A program made the position numbers and the translations under genes. Under the pieces are notes generated by a model. That model made no database searches, was not told where the DNA came from, and saw only the letters and a list, made by a program, of their open reading frames with translations. A stretch of DNA of 64,000 nt from Roseivirga sp. BDSF3-8 (GTDB lineage Bacteria > Bacteroidota > Bacteroidia > Cytophagales > Cyclobacteriaceae). The stretch lies in NCBI RefSeq assembly GCF_041449215.1, contig NZ_JBGNFV010000001.1, positions 2,807,001 through 2,871,000 of the forward strand, read 5' to 3'. Positions 9,032-17,357 of the stretch are shown here, piece by piece (the first letter of the stretch is position 1; the number at the start of each line of letters is the position of its first letter).

Positions 9032-9408
9032 GGGGAAGTTTTGTCAGGTCCGATTAATGAGGGTTAACCCTCATTTTCAGTCAAATTGATTTAAACTATA
9101 TTATGTATCCATTTAGCCTTATTGTGGAAAAGCGACTCCGGGCTTTAATCCCTGTGGACAAGTGCTTTAAGCCATAAAGAAGGCTGGATTGTTAAGGTAT
9201 TGGCAGTTTTTCTTCTTCCCTGTATTCATCACCAGGTGATTTGAGGAGTTCAGGTAAAAATGAGTTGTCAGATGATTATTCTACCAAAAAAAGAGGTGTA
9301 CCAGGTTACGTTATTGTGCCGGGTTTCATGAATGTATGTGGCCAATTCAATCACTAAGCAGTTGAGGAATACGTCGGTTTAGCTTGTAACTTTTTAAATT
9401 ATACATAT
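9032..9408. other. Intergenic stretch with a 20-base palindrome
   Basis: No gene is seen. A perfect 20-base palindrome, AATGAGGGTTAACCCTCATT at 9056-9075, lies 25 bases after the DUF202 stop and leads into a short T-run. It could be a weak terminator or a binding site for a dimeric regulator. Confidence 0.5.
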
Positions 9409-9552
9409 ACGAAAAAGCAAAAAGTCAAACTCGAAAATTTGAAGATCAGAAGCTTTAAAACAGACATGATTACGGACCTTAAAGCTAAAGGTGGTACAGG
9501 ATCAGCTATTGATTTCTCTAATTGTAGCTTTTGTTATTGTGACCACCACTAA
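9409..9552 (+). CDS. SFKT/GG leader peptide 2, start codon reads ACG
   Basis: The frame encodes 47 residues that align with peptides 1 and 3: the basic start (KKQKVKLENL) followed by SFKT at 15-18, GG at 28-29 and a core with Cys 39, 42 and 44 before a His-His end. The position where the relatives have ATG holds ACG (9409-9411). No in-frame ATG, GTG or TTG lies between it and the upstream stop TAA at 9355-9357. The only internal ATG is at residue 20 and would delete most of the leader. So either the peptide starts at a rare ACG or the gene has lost its start codon while the rest stayed intact. The next copy begins 13 bases after the stop, so the two may share a transcript. The start is drawn from alignment to its relatives. 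Confidence 0.6.
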   Translation, partial: TKKQKVKLENLKIRSFKTDMITDLKAKGGTGSAIDFSNCSFCYCDHH

Positions 9553-9567
9553 TAGGGTAGGCATATG

Positions 9568-9714
9568 ATGAAAAAACAAAAAATTAAGCTGGCGAACCTT
9601 AAGATTACGAGCTTTAAGACTGAAACAGTGTCTGAAATAAAAGTCAGAGGCGGGGAAAGATCAGCTCTTAATCCACTGGGTACTTTTTGTAGTTGTGATT
9701 GCGATTTCACCTGA
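9568..9714 (+). CDS. SFKT/GG leader peptide 3
   Basis: Two adjacent ATGs exist (9565 and 9568). The second is chosen because it puts the SFKT motif at residues 15-18, the same register as peptides 1 and 2. The 48-residue product starts MKKQKIKLANL, has GG at 28-29, and a 19-residue core with closely spaced cysteines at 41, 43 and 45 (CSCDC) plus Ser/Thr at 32, 39, 42 and 48. It is the nearest relative of peptide 2, with a nearly identical leader, which points to recent duplication. The core differs in sequence, as is usual when leaders are conserved for a shared modification enzyme and cores diverge. No modifying gene is adjacent. Confidence 0.75.
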   Translation: MKKQKIKLANLKITSFKTETVSEIKVRGGERSALNPLGTFCSCDCDFT

Positions 9715-9780
9715 TCAATAAAAGGTATTTTGGGGTTCCAGTTGGAATCCCGTTGTTTTATTAACCATAAATTTTTTCTT

Positions 9781-9918
9781 ATGAAAAAGACCATTGAACT
9801 AAAGGATCTGAAAATTGAAAGCTTCAAGACCTCAGTATCCACTCAATTAAAAGGTGGGGCAAGAACCTGGGATTTTACCTTTTGCCATACAGCCTGCTCT
9901 TGCCCTATTACAGTTTAA
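9781..9918 (+). CDS. SFKT/GG leader peptide 4
   Basis: The 45-residue ORF starts at the ATG at 9781, in register with its relatives; an earlier open extension to 9730 has no resemblance to the family. SFKT lies at 14-17 and GG at 25-26. The core holds Cys 35, 39 and 41, Thr 29, 33, 37 and 44, and a single Trp30. The leader has the repeated hydrophobic pattern LKDLKIESF that a leader-binding enzyme would recognise. It lies 66 bases after peptide 3 and 91 before peptide 5. The group may be one transcript ending at the strong terminator at 10180, but no terminator or promoter separates the members clearly. Product and bioactivity are unknown. Confidence 0.75.
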   Translation: MKKTIELKDLKIESFKTSVSTQLKGGARTWDFTFCHTACSCPITV

Positions 9919-10009
9919 ACCCTTAGGCAATAGTTGAAATTAATGGGTTAGAAATGGATTTTTTCTATCCCGAAATTCACAAATACCCTTATTAGAAAAT
10001 TTATCTGTT

Positions 10010-10156
10010 ATGAAAAAGACTATTAAACTTCAGGACCTGCAAATTACCAGCTTCCTTACTTCTGAAAATGAACAGAAGAAAGTAAAAGGCGGAATTAAGA
10101 CTGTTAATGTAACTGATTGTACCAATTGCAATGCATATGGATGCTGGCAGTGGTAA
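10010..10156 (+). CDS. SFKT/GG leader peptide 5 (SFLT variant)
   Basis: This 48-residue ORF has the same plan: MKKTIKLQDLQITSF, the motif as SFLT at 14-17, GG at 27-28. The core has Cys 37, 40 and 45 (C-x2-C-x4-C), four Ser/Thr-type positions and the aromatic end GCWQW. The Lys-to-Leu change in the otherwise fixed motif and the wider Cys spacing make it the most divergent of the five. The peptide is followed after 24 bases by a terminator, which closes the group. Without an adjacent enzyme, it cannot be said whether the Cys residues become thioether rings, disulfides or metal ligands. Confidence 0.75.
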   Translation: MKKTIKLQDLQITSFLTSENEQKKVKGGIKTVNVTDCTNCNAYGCWQW

Positions 10157-10179
10157 GTGCTCCATTTTTCTATAGTATA

Positions 10180-10215
10180 AAAAAGAAGGCCTTCCCGCGG
10201 GAAGGCCTTCTTTTT
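10180..10215. terminator. Bidirectional terminator between peptide 5 and nrdA
   Basis: The 36 bases are fully self-complementary (arms 10180-10197 and 10198-10215) and flanked by A and T runs. It can end the peptide transcript on the plus strand and the nrd transcript on the minus strand. Confidence 0.9.
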
Positions 10216-10237
10216 GGTTATCGTATTTCGTTTTTGC

Positions 10238-12604
10238 TTAGCTACCACAGGCGATACAATCGTCCGGATTGTCCAGGCTGCAGGCCATGTCACTGGCTTT
10301 TTGCGCCTGTAGCTCTTCTGCCGTAGGCTCTGCCTGACGTTGTTTCTCTACGGTGAACTTGATGGCGTCTGCCGCTGCCTTCGTACGCAGATAATACATA
10401 CCCGTTTTCAGTCCCTTCTTCCATGCGTAAAAATGCATAGAAGTCAGCTTGCCAAAGTTAGGGTCTTGTATGTGCACGTTAAGGCTTTGGCTCTGGCATA
10501 TGTAGGCACCACGGTCGGCCGCCATATCCAGGATAGCCCGCTGGCTGATCTCCCAAACTGTGCGGTAAAGGTCCTTGATATTCTGAGGGATGCCGGCAAT
10601 ATTCTGGATAGACCCATTAGCCTCAATCAGGCGGTTTTTCATTTCCTCATTCCACATGCCCAACTCGATCAGGTCTTTCATCAGGTGCTTGTTCACCACG
10701 ATAAATTCACCGGACAGCGTACGGCGTGTATAGATGTTTGAGGTGTAAGGCTCAAAGCATTCATTATTACCGAGTATCTGTGAAGTGGAAGCCGTCGGCA
10801 TTGGTGCCACTAGAAGTGAATTGCGTACACCGTGTTTCTTTACCTCACGCTTAAGGCTGTCCCAGTCCCAGCGGCCGCTGTCAGGCGTAACGCCCCACAT
10901 ATCGAACTGGAATATACCCTTGCTTACGGGAGAGCCTTTGAAAGTCTCATACGGCCCCTCTTCCATTGCCAGCTCCATAGAAGTTTCCATAGCGGCATAA
11001 TATATGGTCTCGAATATATCCCTGTTCAGGCCACGAGCCTCTTCCGAATCAAAAGGCATCCGAAGCTGCATGAACGTATCTGCAAGCCCCTGCACACCCA
11101 GTCCGATAGGACGGTGGCGCATATTACTGTTACGCGCTTCTTTTACAGGGTAGTAGTTCACATCGATTACCTTATTCAGGTTACGTGTGGCTACCTTGGT
11201 TATTTCATAGAGCTTCTGATGATCGAACTTGCCGTCCTTCACATACTTCGGCAGGGCGATAGACGCAAGGTTACATACAGCAACTTCATCTTTGGAGGTA
11301 TACTCCATTATTTCCGTACACAGGTTACTGCTGCGTATTGTACCAAGGTTCTTCTGGTTAGACTTCTTGTTAGCGGCATCTTTATAGAGCATATAAGGCA
11401 CGCCGGTTTCAATCTGACTTTCTAGTATCTCAAACCACAGGTCCTGTGCTTTTATCGTCTTACGAGCTTTTCCTTCACGCTCATACTTTTCATACAGGCG
11501 CTCAAAGTCCTCTCCGTATTTATCATACAGGTCAGGAGCTTCATTAGGACAGAAGAGTGACCACTCGAGGTTTTCTTCCACACGCTTCATGAAGAGATCA
11601 GGAATCCATAGTGCGTAGAAGAGGTCGCGTGCCCGAAGCTCTTCCTTTCCGTGGTTTTTCTTAAGGTCAAGGAACTGGAAGACATCCGCATGCCAGGGCT
11701 CCAGGTATACCGCAAAACTACCTTTACGCTTTCCACCCCCCTGGTCTACGTAGCGTGCAGTCATATCGAAGTTCCGAAGCATAGGTACGATACCATTAGA
11801 AGTGCCGTTGGTGCCACGAATATAAGAGCCGGTAGCACGTACGTTGTGTATGCTCAGTCCGATTCCTCCTGCAGACTGGCTGATCTTAGCGCATTGCTTT
11901 AGCGTATCGTAAATACCATCAATACTATCATCCTGCATGCTGAGCAGGAAACAGCTTGATAGCTGAGGCTTAGGCGTACCTGCATTAAAGAGGGTAGGGG
12001 TTGCATGTGTAAACCACTTCTCTGAAAGCAAATTGTACGTTTCCAGTGCCTTATCTATATCATTCTGATGTATGCCCACCGCCACACGCATAAGCATATG
12101 CTGAGGACGCTCCACGATTTTTCCGTCAAGTTTTATAAGGTAGCTGCGTTCCAGCGTCTTAAAGCCAAAGAAGTCGTAGTTGAAGTCACGGCTATAATCT
12201 ATGGCCGCATCCAGGCGGGCAGCATGTTTTTTAATTACACCATACACATCTTTCGAGATAAGAGAAGCATTTTCCCCTGTCTTCGGATCTATGAAAGTGT
12301 AAAGTCTTTTCATCGTATTAGAAAAAGACTGACTGGTTACCTTATGCAGGTTACTGATAGCTATACGCGCGGCAAGTATGGCAAAGTCAGGATGGCGCGT
12401 TGTCATCGATGCACATATCTCTGCTGCCAGATTGTCCAGTTCTACTGTAGACACACCGTCATAAAGACCAGCGATAACTTTGCGGGCAATATCTACAGGA
12501 TCAATATATTGGCGATCCAGACCGTAGCATAGTTTTTCTATGCGGGCCGTTATTTTATCAAATTTGACACTTTCGCGTCTTCCGTCTCTTTTGACTACTA
12601 ACAT
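10238..12604 (-). CDS. nrdA: Ribonucleoside-diphosphate reductase, alpha subunit (class I)
   Basis: The 788-residue protein begins with an ATP-cone (about residues 1-90, [16 protein letters not shown]), the allosteric activity site. The catalytic barrel shows SSCFLLSM, with the first redox cysteine, the SNLCTEI segment carrying the radical cysteine, and [11 protein letters not shown] with its redox partner. The C-terminus ends in DDCIACGS, a Cys pair on the flexible tail that re-reduces the active site. It converts ribonucleoside diphosphates to deoxyribonucleotides together with NrdB and needs oxygen for radical formation. The gene lies 46 bases after nrdB on the same strand, so the pair should be one transcript, ending at 10180-10215. 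Length and motifs are complete. I see no clear NrdR box upstream. Confidence 0.95.
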   Translation of the reverse strand: MLVVKRDGRRESVKFDKITARIEKLCYGLDRQYIDPVDIARKVIAGLYDGVSTVELDNLAAEICASMTTRHPDFAILAARIAISNLHKVTSQSFSNTMKRLYTFIDPKTGENASLISKDVYGVIKKHAARLDAAIDYSRDFNYDFFGFKTLERSYLIKLDGKIVERPQHMLMRVAVGIHQNDIDKALETYNLLSEKWFTHATPTLFNAGTPKPQLSSCFLLSMQDDSIDGIYDTLKQCAKISQSAGGIGLSIHNVRATGSYIRGTNGTSNGIVPMLRNFDMTARYVDQGGGKRKGSFAVYLEPWHADVFQFLDLKKNHGKEELRARDLFYALWIPDLFMKRVEENLEWSLFCPNEAPDLYDKYGEDFERLYEKYEREGKARKTIKAQDLWFEILESQIETGVPYMLYKDAANKKSNQKNLGTIRSSNLCTEIMEYTSKDEVAVCNLASIALPKYVKDGKFDHQKLYEITKVATRNLNKVIDVNYYPVKEARNSNMRHRPIGLGVQGLADTFMQLRMPFDSEEARGLNRDIFETIYYAAMETSMELAMEEGPYETFKGSPVSKGIFQFDMWGVTPDSGRWDWDSLKREVKKHGVRNSLLVAPMPTASTSQILGNNECFEPYTSNIYTRRTLSGEFIVVNKHLMKDLIELGMWNEEMKNRLIEANGSIQNIAGIPQNIKDLYRTVWEISQRAILDMAADRGAYICQSQSLNVHIQDPNFGKLTSMHFYAWKKGLKTGMYYLRTKAAADAIKFTVEKQRQAEPTAEELQAQKASDMACSLDNPDDCIACGS

Positions 12605-12650
12605 GCTTGAGGAATTGAGGGGATATTCGGTGTTTTTGTTAATGAATGTA

Positions 12651-13643
12651 TCAAAAATCTTCGTCTAGCGAAAATTTCGGAACATCATTTTCCTTATCCT
12701 TCATAACGCCGGCTTTTTGATATTCGCCTACACGTTTTTCGAAGAAGTTCGTTTTGCCTTGCAACGAGATCATTTCCATGAAGTCGAAAGGATTTTTGCT
12801 GTTAAAGACTTTGTCACAATTCAGTTCACTCAACAGGCGATCAGCAACAAACTCGATGTATTGACACATCAGGTCGGCATTCATACCTATCAGGTTTACA
12901 GGTAGGGCGTCAGTTACAAACTCTTTTTCGATTTCAACGGCATTGGTTATGATCTCACGTACCGTTTCTTCAGGTAGTTTATTTATCAGGTGGTTGTTAT
13001 ACAAAAGACAGGCGAAATCGCAGTGGAGACCTTCATCCCTGGATATAAGCTCATTACTGAAGCTCAGCCCAGGCATAAGGCCACGCTTTTTCAGCCAAAA
13101 GATTGAGCAGAAACTGCCAGAGAAGAAAATACCCTCTACAGCGGCAAAAGCCACTATGCGCTCAGCAAATGATCCGTTTTCAATCCAGCGCAGGGCCCAA
13201 TCGGCTTTCTTCTTTACACAATCAAGCCTGTCAATCGCATTAAAAAGCTGGTCCTTTGTTTTAGGATCTTTTATATACGTATCTATCAGGAGGGAGTAGG
13301 TTTCGCTATGTATGTTTTCCATAGCGATCTGGAAGCCGTAAAAAAACTTGGCTTCCGTGTACTGTACTTCATTGATGAAATTCTCCGCCAGGTTCTCATT
13401 GACAATACCATCGCTGGCGGCAAAGAATGCCAGTACGTGAGAGATAAAATGTCTCTCTCCGTCATTCAACGCTTCCCAGTCTTTCATGTCATGGCTTAGA
13501 TCTATTTCTTCTGCAGTCCAGAAGCTGGCCTCTGCCTTTTTATAGAACTGCCAAATGTCATCGTGCTGAATAGGGAAAAGAACAAAACGGTTTTTGTTCT
13601 CCCTCAACAAGGGCTCGTCCTGATTTCTGCTCCGATCGGTCAT
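12651..13643 (-). CDS. nrdB: Ribonucleoside-diphosphate reductase, beta subunit (class Ia-type)
   Basis: I start the gene at the ATG at 13643, giving 330 residues. The open frame extends 40 codons further upstream, but that piece is not protein-like, while [20 protein letters not shown] is the usual beginning. All metal-radical residues are present: Asp52, Glu109, His112, radical Tyr116 (in ENIHSETY), Glu170, Glu204 and His207 (RDEGLH). The sequence is close to animal R2 proteins, for example [11 protein letters not shown] and [16 protein letters not shown], as is known for Bacteroidota. The last residues, FSLDEDF, are the peptide that docks on NrdA. It forms the di-iron tyrosyl radical and passes it to NrdA. 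It is the first gene of the nrdB-nrdA unit. Confidence 0.95.
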   Translation of the reverse strand: MTDRSRNQDEPLLRENKNRFVLFPIQHDDIWQFYKKAEASFWTAEEIDLSHDMKDWEALNDGERHFISHVLAFFAASDGIVNENLAENFINEVQYTEAKFFYGFQIAMENIHSETYSLLIDTYIKDPKTKDQLFNAIDRLDCVKKKADWALRWIENGSFAERIVAFAAVEGIFFSGSFCSIFWLKKRGLMPGLSFSNELISRDEGLHCDFACLLYNNHLINKLPEETVREIITNAVEIEKEFVTDALPVNLIGMNADLMCQYIEFVADRLLSELNCDKVFNSKNPFDFMEMISLQGKTNFFEKRVGEYQKAGVMKDKENDVPKFSLDEDF

Positions 13644-14241
13644 ATTGCCTGTTATTTTCTTACCTACTGAATGAATACCCGGGTAGATTGTTTCACAAAC
13701 TTTGCCGGTAAGCTGGCTGGAGTTCTTGGTAATAGTTAAATACAAATAAAGCGAAAGACTCATTTATTATCAACGTGAAAAAAACAGGCCGCGAAAAAGT
13801 CCATAAATGGCGCTATTACAGGCCATTTGCTTTAAGTAAAATGATGTAAAGGACTGAAAATCAGAGTAAAAAAAACTTATCCACAATTGCAATGATGGCT
13901 CTTATCTGTCCTGAAAGGGGTTACGGCCCATATGGGAATCATGTCCTAAAAAGCCCATTGAAAGGGTCAGGTTTTGGCAGTATTTAAAAAATACAATTTT
14001 CATTTTCTGTTGATGGTGCCACGCTTGTATCTGAACTGTTAATTTTTTATTATTAAAAGTTTTACGTCCTGTTAAGAAGCTTACCTGAGTATGTTTTTGG
14101 TATTCCGGTGATCAATCAGTTTCCTTTCTGCCGGTCTGATTCATTATACCAGAACAAATAAAGTTACCCATTTGTAATTAGCTGGCAAAGTGTTATCTTT
14201 GCATTCCGTTTTTGGAAAAGGTATCCTAAAGCATTATTATA
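13644..14241. other. Divergent control region between nrdB and rplU
   Basis: No gene is seen in these 598 bases. Besides the rplU promoter at 14171-14201 the stretch is AT-rich and featureless. No clear promoter match for nrdB was found on the minus strand. Confidence 0.6.
14171..14201 (+). promoter_or_regulatory. Bacteroidota-type promoter for rplU-rpmA
   Basis: TTTG at 14171-14174 and TATCTTTG at 14194-14201 are separated by exactly 19 bases, matching the TTTG-N19-TAnnTTTG consensus of the main sigma factor in this phylum. The ATG of rplU is 40 bases downstream. Confidence 0.85.
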
Positions 14242-14553
14242 ATGTACGCGATAGTTAACATAGCCGGAAAGCAGTTCAAAGTAACACAAGACCAATTCGT
14301 TTATGCCCCTAAAATGGCTGGCGAAGAAGGCGCTTCCGTAGAGCTAACCGATGTGCTGTTGGTAGATGGTGACGGCACAGTAGAAGTAGGTGCTCCCCTC
14401 ATTAAAGGAGCTAAAGTTTCAGCCAAGATTCTCGGACACGTGAAAGGCGACAAAGTTGTTGTCTTTAAGAAGAAGAGAAGAAAAGGCTATAAGAAAAAGA
14501 ACGGTCACAGACAGGAGTTCACTAAGCTTCTGATCGAAAACATTTCAAAATAA
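14242..14553 (+). CDS. rplU: 50S ribosomal protein L21
   Basis: The 103-residue sequence begins MYAIVNIAGKQFKV and has the hallmark GHVKGDKVVVFKKKRRKGYKKKNGHRQ near the C-terminus, here given only in part: KKKRRKGYKKKNGHRQ. This basic loop contacts 23S rRNA. The length is the family norm. It binds early in large-subunit assembly. A promoter of the phylum type lies 40 bases upstream and rpmA follows after nine bases, the standard L21-L27 operon of bacteria. Confidence 0.97.
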   Translation: MYAIVNIAGKQFKVTQDQFVYAPKMAGEEGASVELTDVLLVDGDGTVEVGAPLIKGAKVSAKILGHVKGDKVVVFKKKRRKGYKKKNGHRQEFTKLLIENISK

Positions 14554-14562
14554 GATTAACCC

Positions 14563-14829
14563 ATGGCACACAAGAAAGGAGCCGGTAGTACCCGTAACGG
14601 ACGGGATTCGGAAAGTAAACGACTCGGTGTGAAAGTGTTTGGAGGACAGTATGCCAAAGCTGGTAACATCCTCGTTCGCCAGAGAGGTACTGTACACCAC
14701 CCTGGTGACAACGTTTATCTTGGCAAAGATCACACCCTGCATGCAAGAATAGATGGCATTGTAACCTTCAAAAGAGGTCGCAAGAACCGTAGCTTTGTAA
14801 GCGTTCTGCCTGTAGAGGCCGAAGCATAA
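14563..14829 (+). CDS. rpmA: 50S ribosomal protein L27
   Basis: The 88-residue product starts [16 protein letters not shown], the flexible N-terminal arm that reaches the peptidyl-transferase centre, and continues with LGVKVFGGQ and [10 protein letters not shown], the core signature. There is no cleavable N-terminal extension of the Firmicutes type. The gene is co-transcribed with rplU, nine bases upstream, and ends 22 bases before an intrinsic terminator. Confidence 0.97.
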   Translation: MAHKKGAGSTRNGRDSESKRLGVKVFGGQYAKAGNILVRQRGTVHHPGDNVYLGKDHTLHARIDGIVTFKRGRKNRSFVSVLPVEAEA

Positions 14830-14850
14830 GCGATAGCATAAAATATACCC

Positions 14851-14881
14851 CAGGCACAGTCTTCACAGGCTGTGCCTTTTC
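14851..14881 (+). terminator. Terminator of the rplU-rpmA operon
   Basis: An eight-pair stem AGGCACAG/CTGTGCCT (14852-14859 with 14870-14877) is followed by a T-run. Confidence 0.85.
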
Positions 14882-15072
14882 GTGTTAGGTATAGTTAATT
14901 TAGTTAGCAGACTTTTGTCTTCCGGTAATAAGATAGCATAGCCTACATAATAATTAACAAAGAGGAGTGATAGGGTCTTCATTACCAGTCATGAAGCTAC
15001 AGGTATACTATGGTTAAAATCACTAAAGCTAAGGAAGTTCTATTGCTCTATTTAGTTTGGTGAGCAAGCAGA

Positions 15073-15735
15073 TCAGCGTTCGGAGATAATAGGAATAAGA
15101 TAAGTGACACCCACTTCAACAGTTTGCACTTGAGTAAAAAGTGCCCGGGTCGTAGTACTGGTATCAATAAGGCTGCCTAAGGCCTGGCCGAATAGGAAAT
15201 TAACCTGAAACAGACCGATTTGGGAGTCGAGTGAAAAACCACCTCCACCTTTTAATCCGAAGTTCAGTCTGTTATCAACATCAATGTCATATTGATAACG
15301 GATTAATTCATGGTCCTCGATGTCGCTTAAATTATCAGAAGCACTTAACGCATACCCACCGAATATGCCACCCTGGAGAAAGAACTTAAAATTACCCTTG
15401 CCAAATTGGAGGTGTGTCAGCCCCTCAACCTCAACATAATTAAGATTGGTGCTGAAGGACTGTCCATTATCCAATAATTGTGTCCACCCTTTGCCCGCGT
15501 AAAGTAAACCACCCTGAAACCCTACCGTCTGGTTGCTCATATGCCTGACAACTATCCCGCCCATATAACCGGGGTTAAACTCCTGGTTAATTGCAAAGTC
15601 ACGGGCAAATCCGTTACCTGTTGCAAAAAGCTGATTTAACCCCACCCCTTGCCGTGTACCTATAGATATGCTTTGTGCAGATCCGGCCACAGGAAGTCCT
15701 ATTAATAAAATGAGAAGGGCTAACAGTTGCTTCAT
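15073..15735 (-). CDS. Outer-membrane beta-barrel protein (PorT-like)
   Basis: The 220-residue protein has a signal peptide (MKQLLALLILLIGLPVAGSAQ, cut after AQ at about 21, the usual form in this phylum). The mature part is made of alternating hydrophobic and polar stretches with many glycines, typical of a small outer-membrane barrel (outer-membrane beta-barrel/PorT domain family). Examples are YMGGIVVRHMSNQTVGFQGG and a C-terminal VEVGVTYLIPI strand. It lies 15 bases behind the rhomboid gene on the same strand and may be the last gene of the rnr unit. The function of such barrels is mostly unknown; they can be structural or part of surface assembly. Confidence 0.75.
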   Translation of the reverse strand: MKQLLALLILLIGLPVAGSAQSISIGTRQGVGLNQLFATGNGFARDFAINQEFNPGYMGGIVVRHMSNQTVGFQGGLLYAGKGWTQLLDNGQSFSTNLNYVEVEGLTHLQFGKGNFKFFLQGGIFGGYALSASDNLSDIEDHELIRYQYDIDVDNRLNFGLKGGGGFSLDSQIGLFQVNFLFGQALGSLIDTSTTTRALFTQVQTVEVGVTYLIPIISER

Positions 15736-15750
15736 ATCCGGGAGAGGGTT

Positions 15751-16383
15751 TTAAAAGATAGGGGTGCTTCTTATTTCTTCGATGAAAGCAGGCAGCACGG
15801 CCGGTTCCAGAATAATGATAAATACCACTCCGAAGATTGCTCCCCAAAGGTGAGCATCGTGATTTATATTATCCCCTCCGCGACGTCCGGCATAGTAGCT
15901 GTAAATCATGTAGATAATACCGAAAATCCAGCCTGGAATAGGGATGGGTAGGAGTATGAGGGCTAGTTTTGCCGTAGGCATAAGCATGATGCTGGCAAAA
16001 AGCACGGAACTCACGCCTCCGGACGCTCCCAGACTGTTGTAGCCGGGGTTATGACGGTGTTTAACGTAGGTGGGAATGCTCGAAATAACTATACCTGCCA
16101 GGTATAGACCTATATAGAGCAAAGATCCAGTTACGCCAGGCATCATGCCCTGTAGTATGAATTCCACATTACTTCCGAAAAAGTAAAGGGTAATCATGTT
16201 AAACAGTAGGTGCCCCCAGTCATTATGAATAAAGCCGCTGGAAATAAAGCGGATGTACTCATTACGCTGATTAACCGTGTAAGGGTTGAACATCCATTTG
16301 TATTGCAGTTCCCTGTTTTGGAAGGCTAGCAGACTTACTACTACTGTAACTCCGATGATGGCGTATGTTAGTACAGGCGTCAT
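15751..16383 (-). CDS. Rhomboid-family intramembrane serine protease
   Basis: The 210-residue protein has about six membrane helices. The catalytic residues are visible: Ser121 in GASGG and His178 in NHDAHLWG, with the oxyanion-hole pair His58/Asn62 in GHLLFNM. Rhomboids cut membrane proteins within or near their transmembrane helix. The substrate cannot be read from the sequence. The start overlaps the end of the polyprenyl synthase gene by four bases (ATGA), so translation is probably coupled. It sits third in the row rnr, polyprenyl synthase, rhomboid. The protein has no extra soluble domain. Confidence 0.9.
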   Translation of the reverse strand: MTPVLTYAIIGVTVVVSLLAFQNRELQYKWMFNPYTVNQRNEYIRFISSGFIHNDWGHLLFNMITLYFFGSNVEFILQGMMPGVTGSLLYIGLYLAGIVISSIPTYVKHRHNPGYNSLGASGGVSSVLFASIMLMPTAKLALILLPIPIPGWIFGIIYMIYSYYAGRRGGDNINHDAHLWGAIFGVVFIIILEPAVLPAFIEEIRSTPIF

Positions 16384-17357
16384 TTATCTCGTTCGATCAA
16401 ATAATTGGCCAAATATCGTAAATTTTGCTGCTTTTCCACGGAGATGCTCAGCTTGTCCAGAAGTGAGAAGGCTCCTTCGAAACACTCATCCATTTTCGCT
16501 TCCGTTTTTTCTTTGATATTAAGCTGATTGTATATCTTTTTTACGGCTTCCACCTTTTCAGCTTTATCAAAATCCTGCATAGTAAGCCAGTGCTTCAGTT
16601 CCTTTGCAGTTTCTTCATCTGCATCCTGGAGGGCAGTGATTAGTAAGAAGGTTTTTTTATTAGAGACGATGTCCCCTCCCTCTTGTTTGCCTACTTTTTC
16701 CTGTTCGCCAAAGACATCCAGCAGGTCATCTTTAAGCTGAAAGCCTACGCCGATCTGCTGCCCGAATTCGCGCAACAGTAGGCGGTCCTGTTCAGGAGCA
16801 TTCCCCACAAGTGCCCCCAACTCAAGGCTGAAGCCCAATAGTACGGCTGTTTTGAGACGGATCATGTGCAGGTACTGGCCGATGGTCACATCTTCACGGG
16901 ATTCGAAGTTCATGTCCATTTGCTGTCCCTCGCATACCTCTACTGCACACCGGTTAAATGCCGCCAAGCCAGTACGAAGCACTGCGTCCGGCAATGCCAT
17001 AATCATTTCATAGGCCTTTACCATCATGACGTCACCGCTGAGTATGGCTATATTGGAACCGAATTTTTCATGAACGGTAGCCTCTCCCCTCCGTAAGGGA
17101 GCCTGGTCCATGATGTCATCATGCATAAGGGTAAAATTGTGAAAAACCTCAATAGCCATGGCAGGCCTGAGGGTTGTTTCCACGTTTCCGCTATACATGC
17201 TGGATGAGATCAGCGCAAGCACTGGTCTAAGGCGCTTTCCGCCCAATCCCATGATATACCTGATAGGCTCGTATAATTCGTATGGCTTTTCTCCGTAAGT
17301 CTGAGTGGCCAGCTCTCTGTTAATGCGGTCTATTAAGTCGACTAAGTCTTTGGTCAT
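16380..17357 (-). CDS. Polyprenyl (isoprenyl) diphosphate synthase
   Basis: The 325-residue protein has the features of trans-isoprenyl diphosphate synthases: GGKRLRP at 39-45, the first Asp-rich motif DDIMD at 80-84 and the second DDLLD at 210-214. These bind the allylic and homoallylic diphosphates through magnesium. Chain length is not certain from sequence. A role in making the side chain of menaquinone or of another long isoprenoid is likely. The gene overlaps rnr and the rhomboid gene by four bases each, so all three are tightly coupled. The functional reason for this pairing is not evident. Confidence 0.9.
   Translation of the reverse strand: MTKDLVDLIDRINRELATQTYGEKPYELYEPIRYIMGLGGKRLRPVLALISSSMYSGNVETTLRPAMAIEVFHNFTLMHDDIMDQAPLRRGEATVHEKFGSNIAILSGDVMMVKAYEMIMALPDAVLRTGLAAFNRCAVEVCEGQQMDMNFESREDVTIGQYLHMIRLKTAVLLGFSLELGALVGNAPEQDRLLLREFGQQIGVGFQLKDDLLDVFGEQEKVGKQEGGDIVSNKKTFLLITALQDADEETAKELKHWLTMQDFDKAEKVEAVKKIYNQLNIKEKTEAKMDECFEGAFSLLDKLSISVEKQQNLRYLANYLIERDK

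Noticed and set aside
13644-13763. Longer nrdB start adding 40 residues
   Set aside because: The added part is not like R2 proteins, while the ATG at 13643 gives the usual N-terminus.
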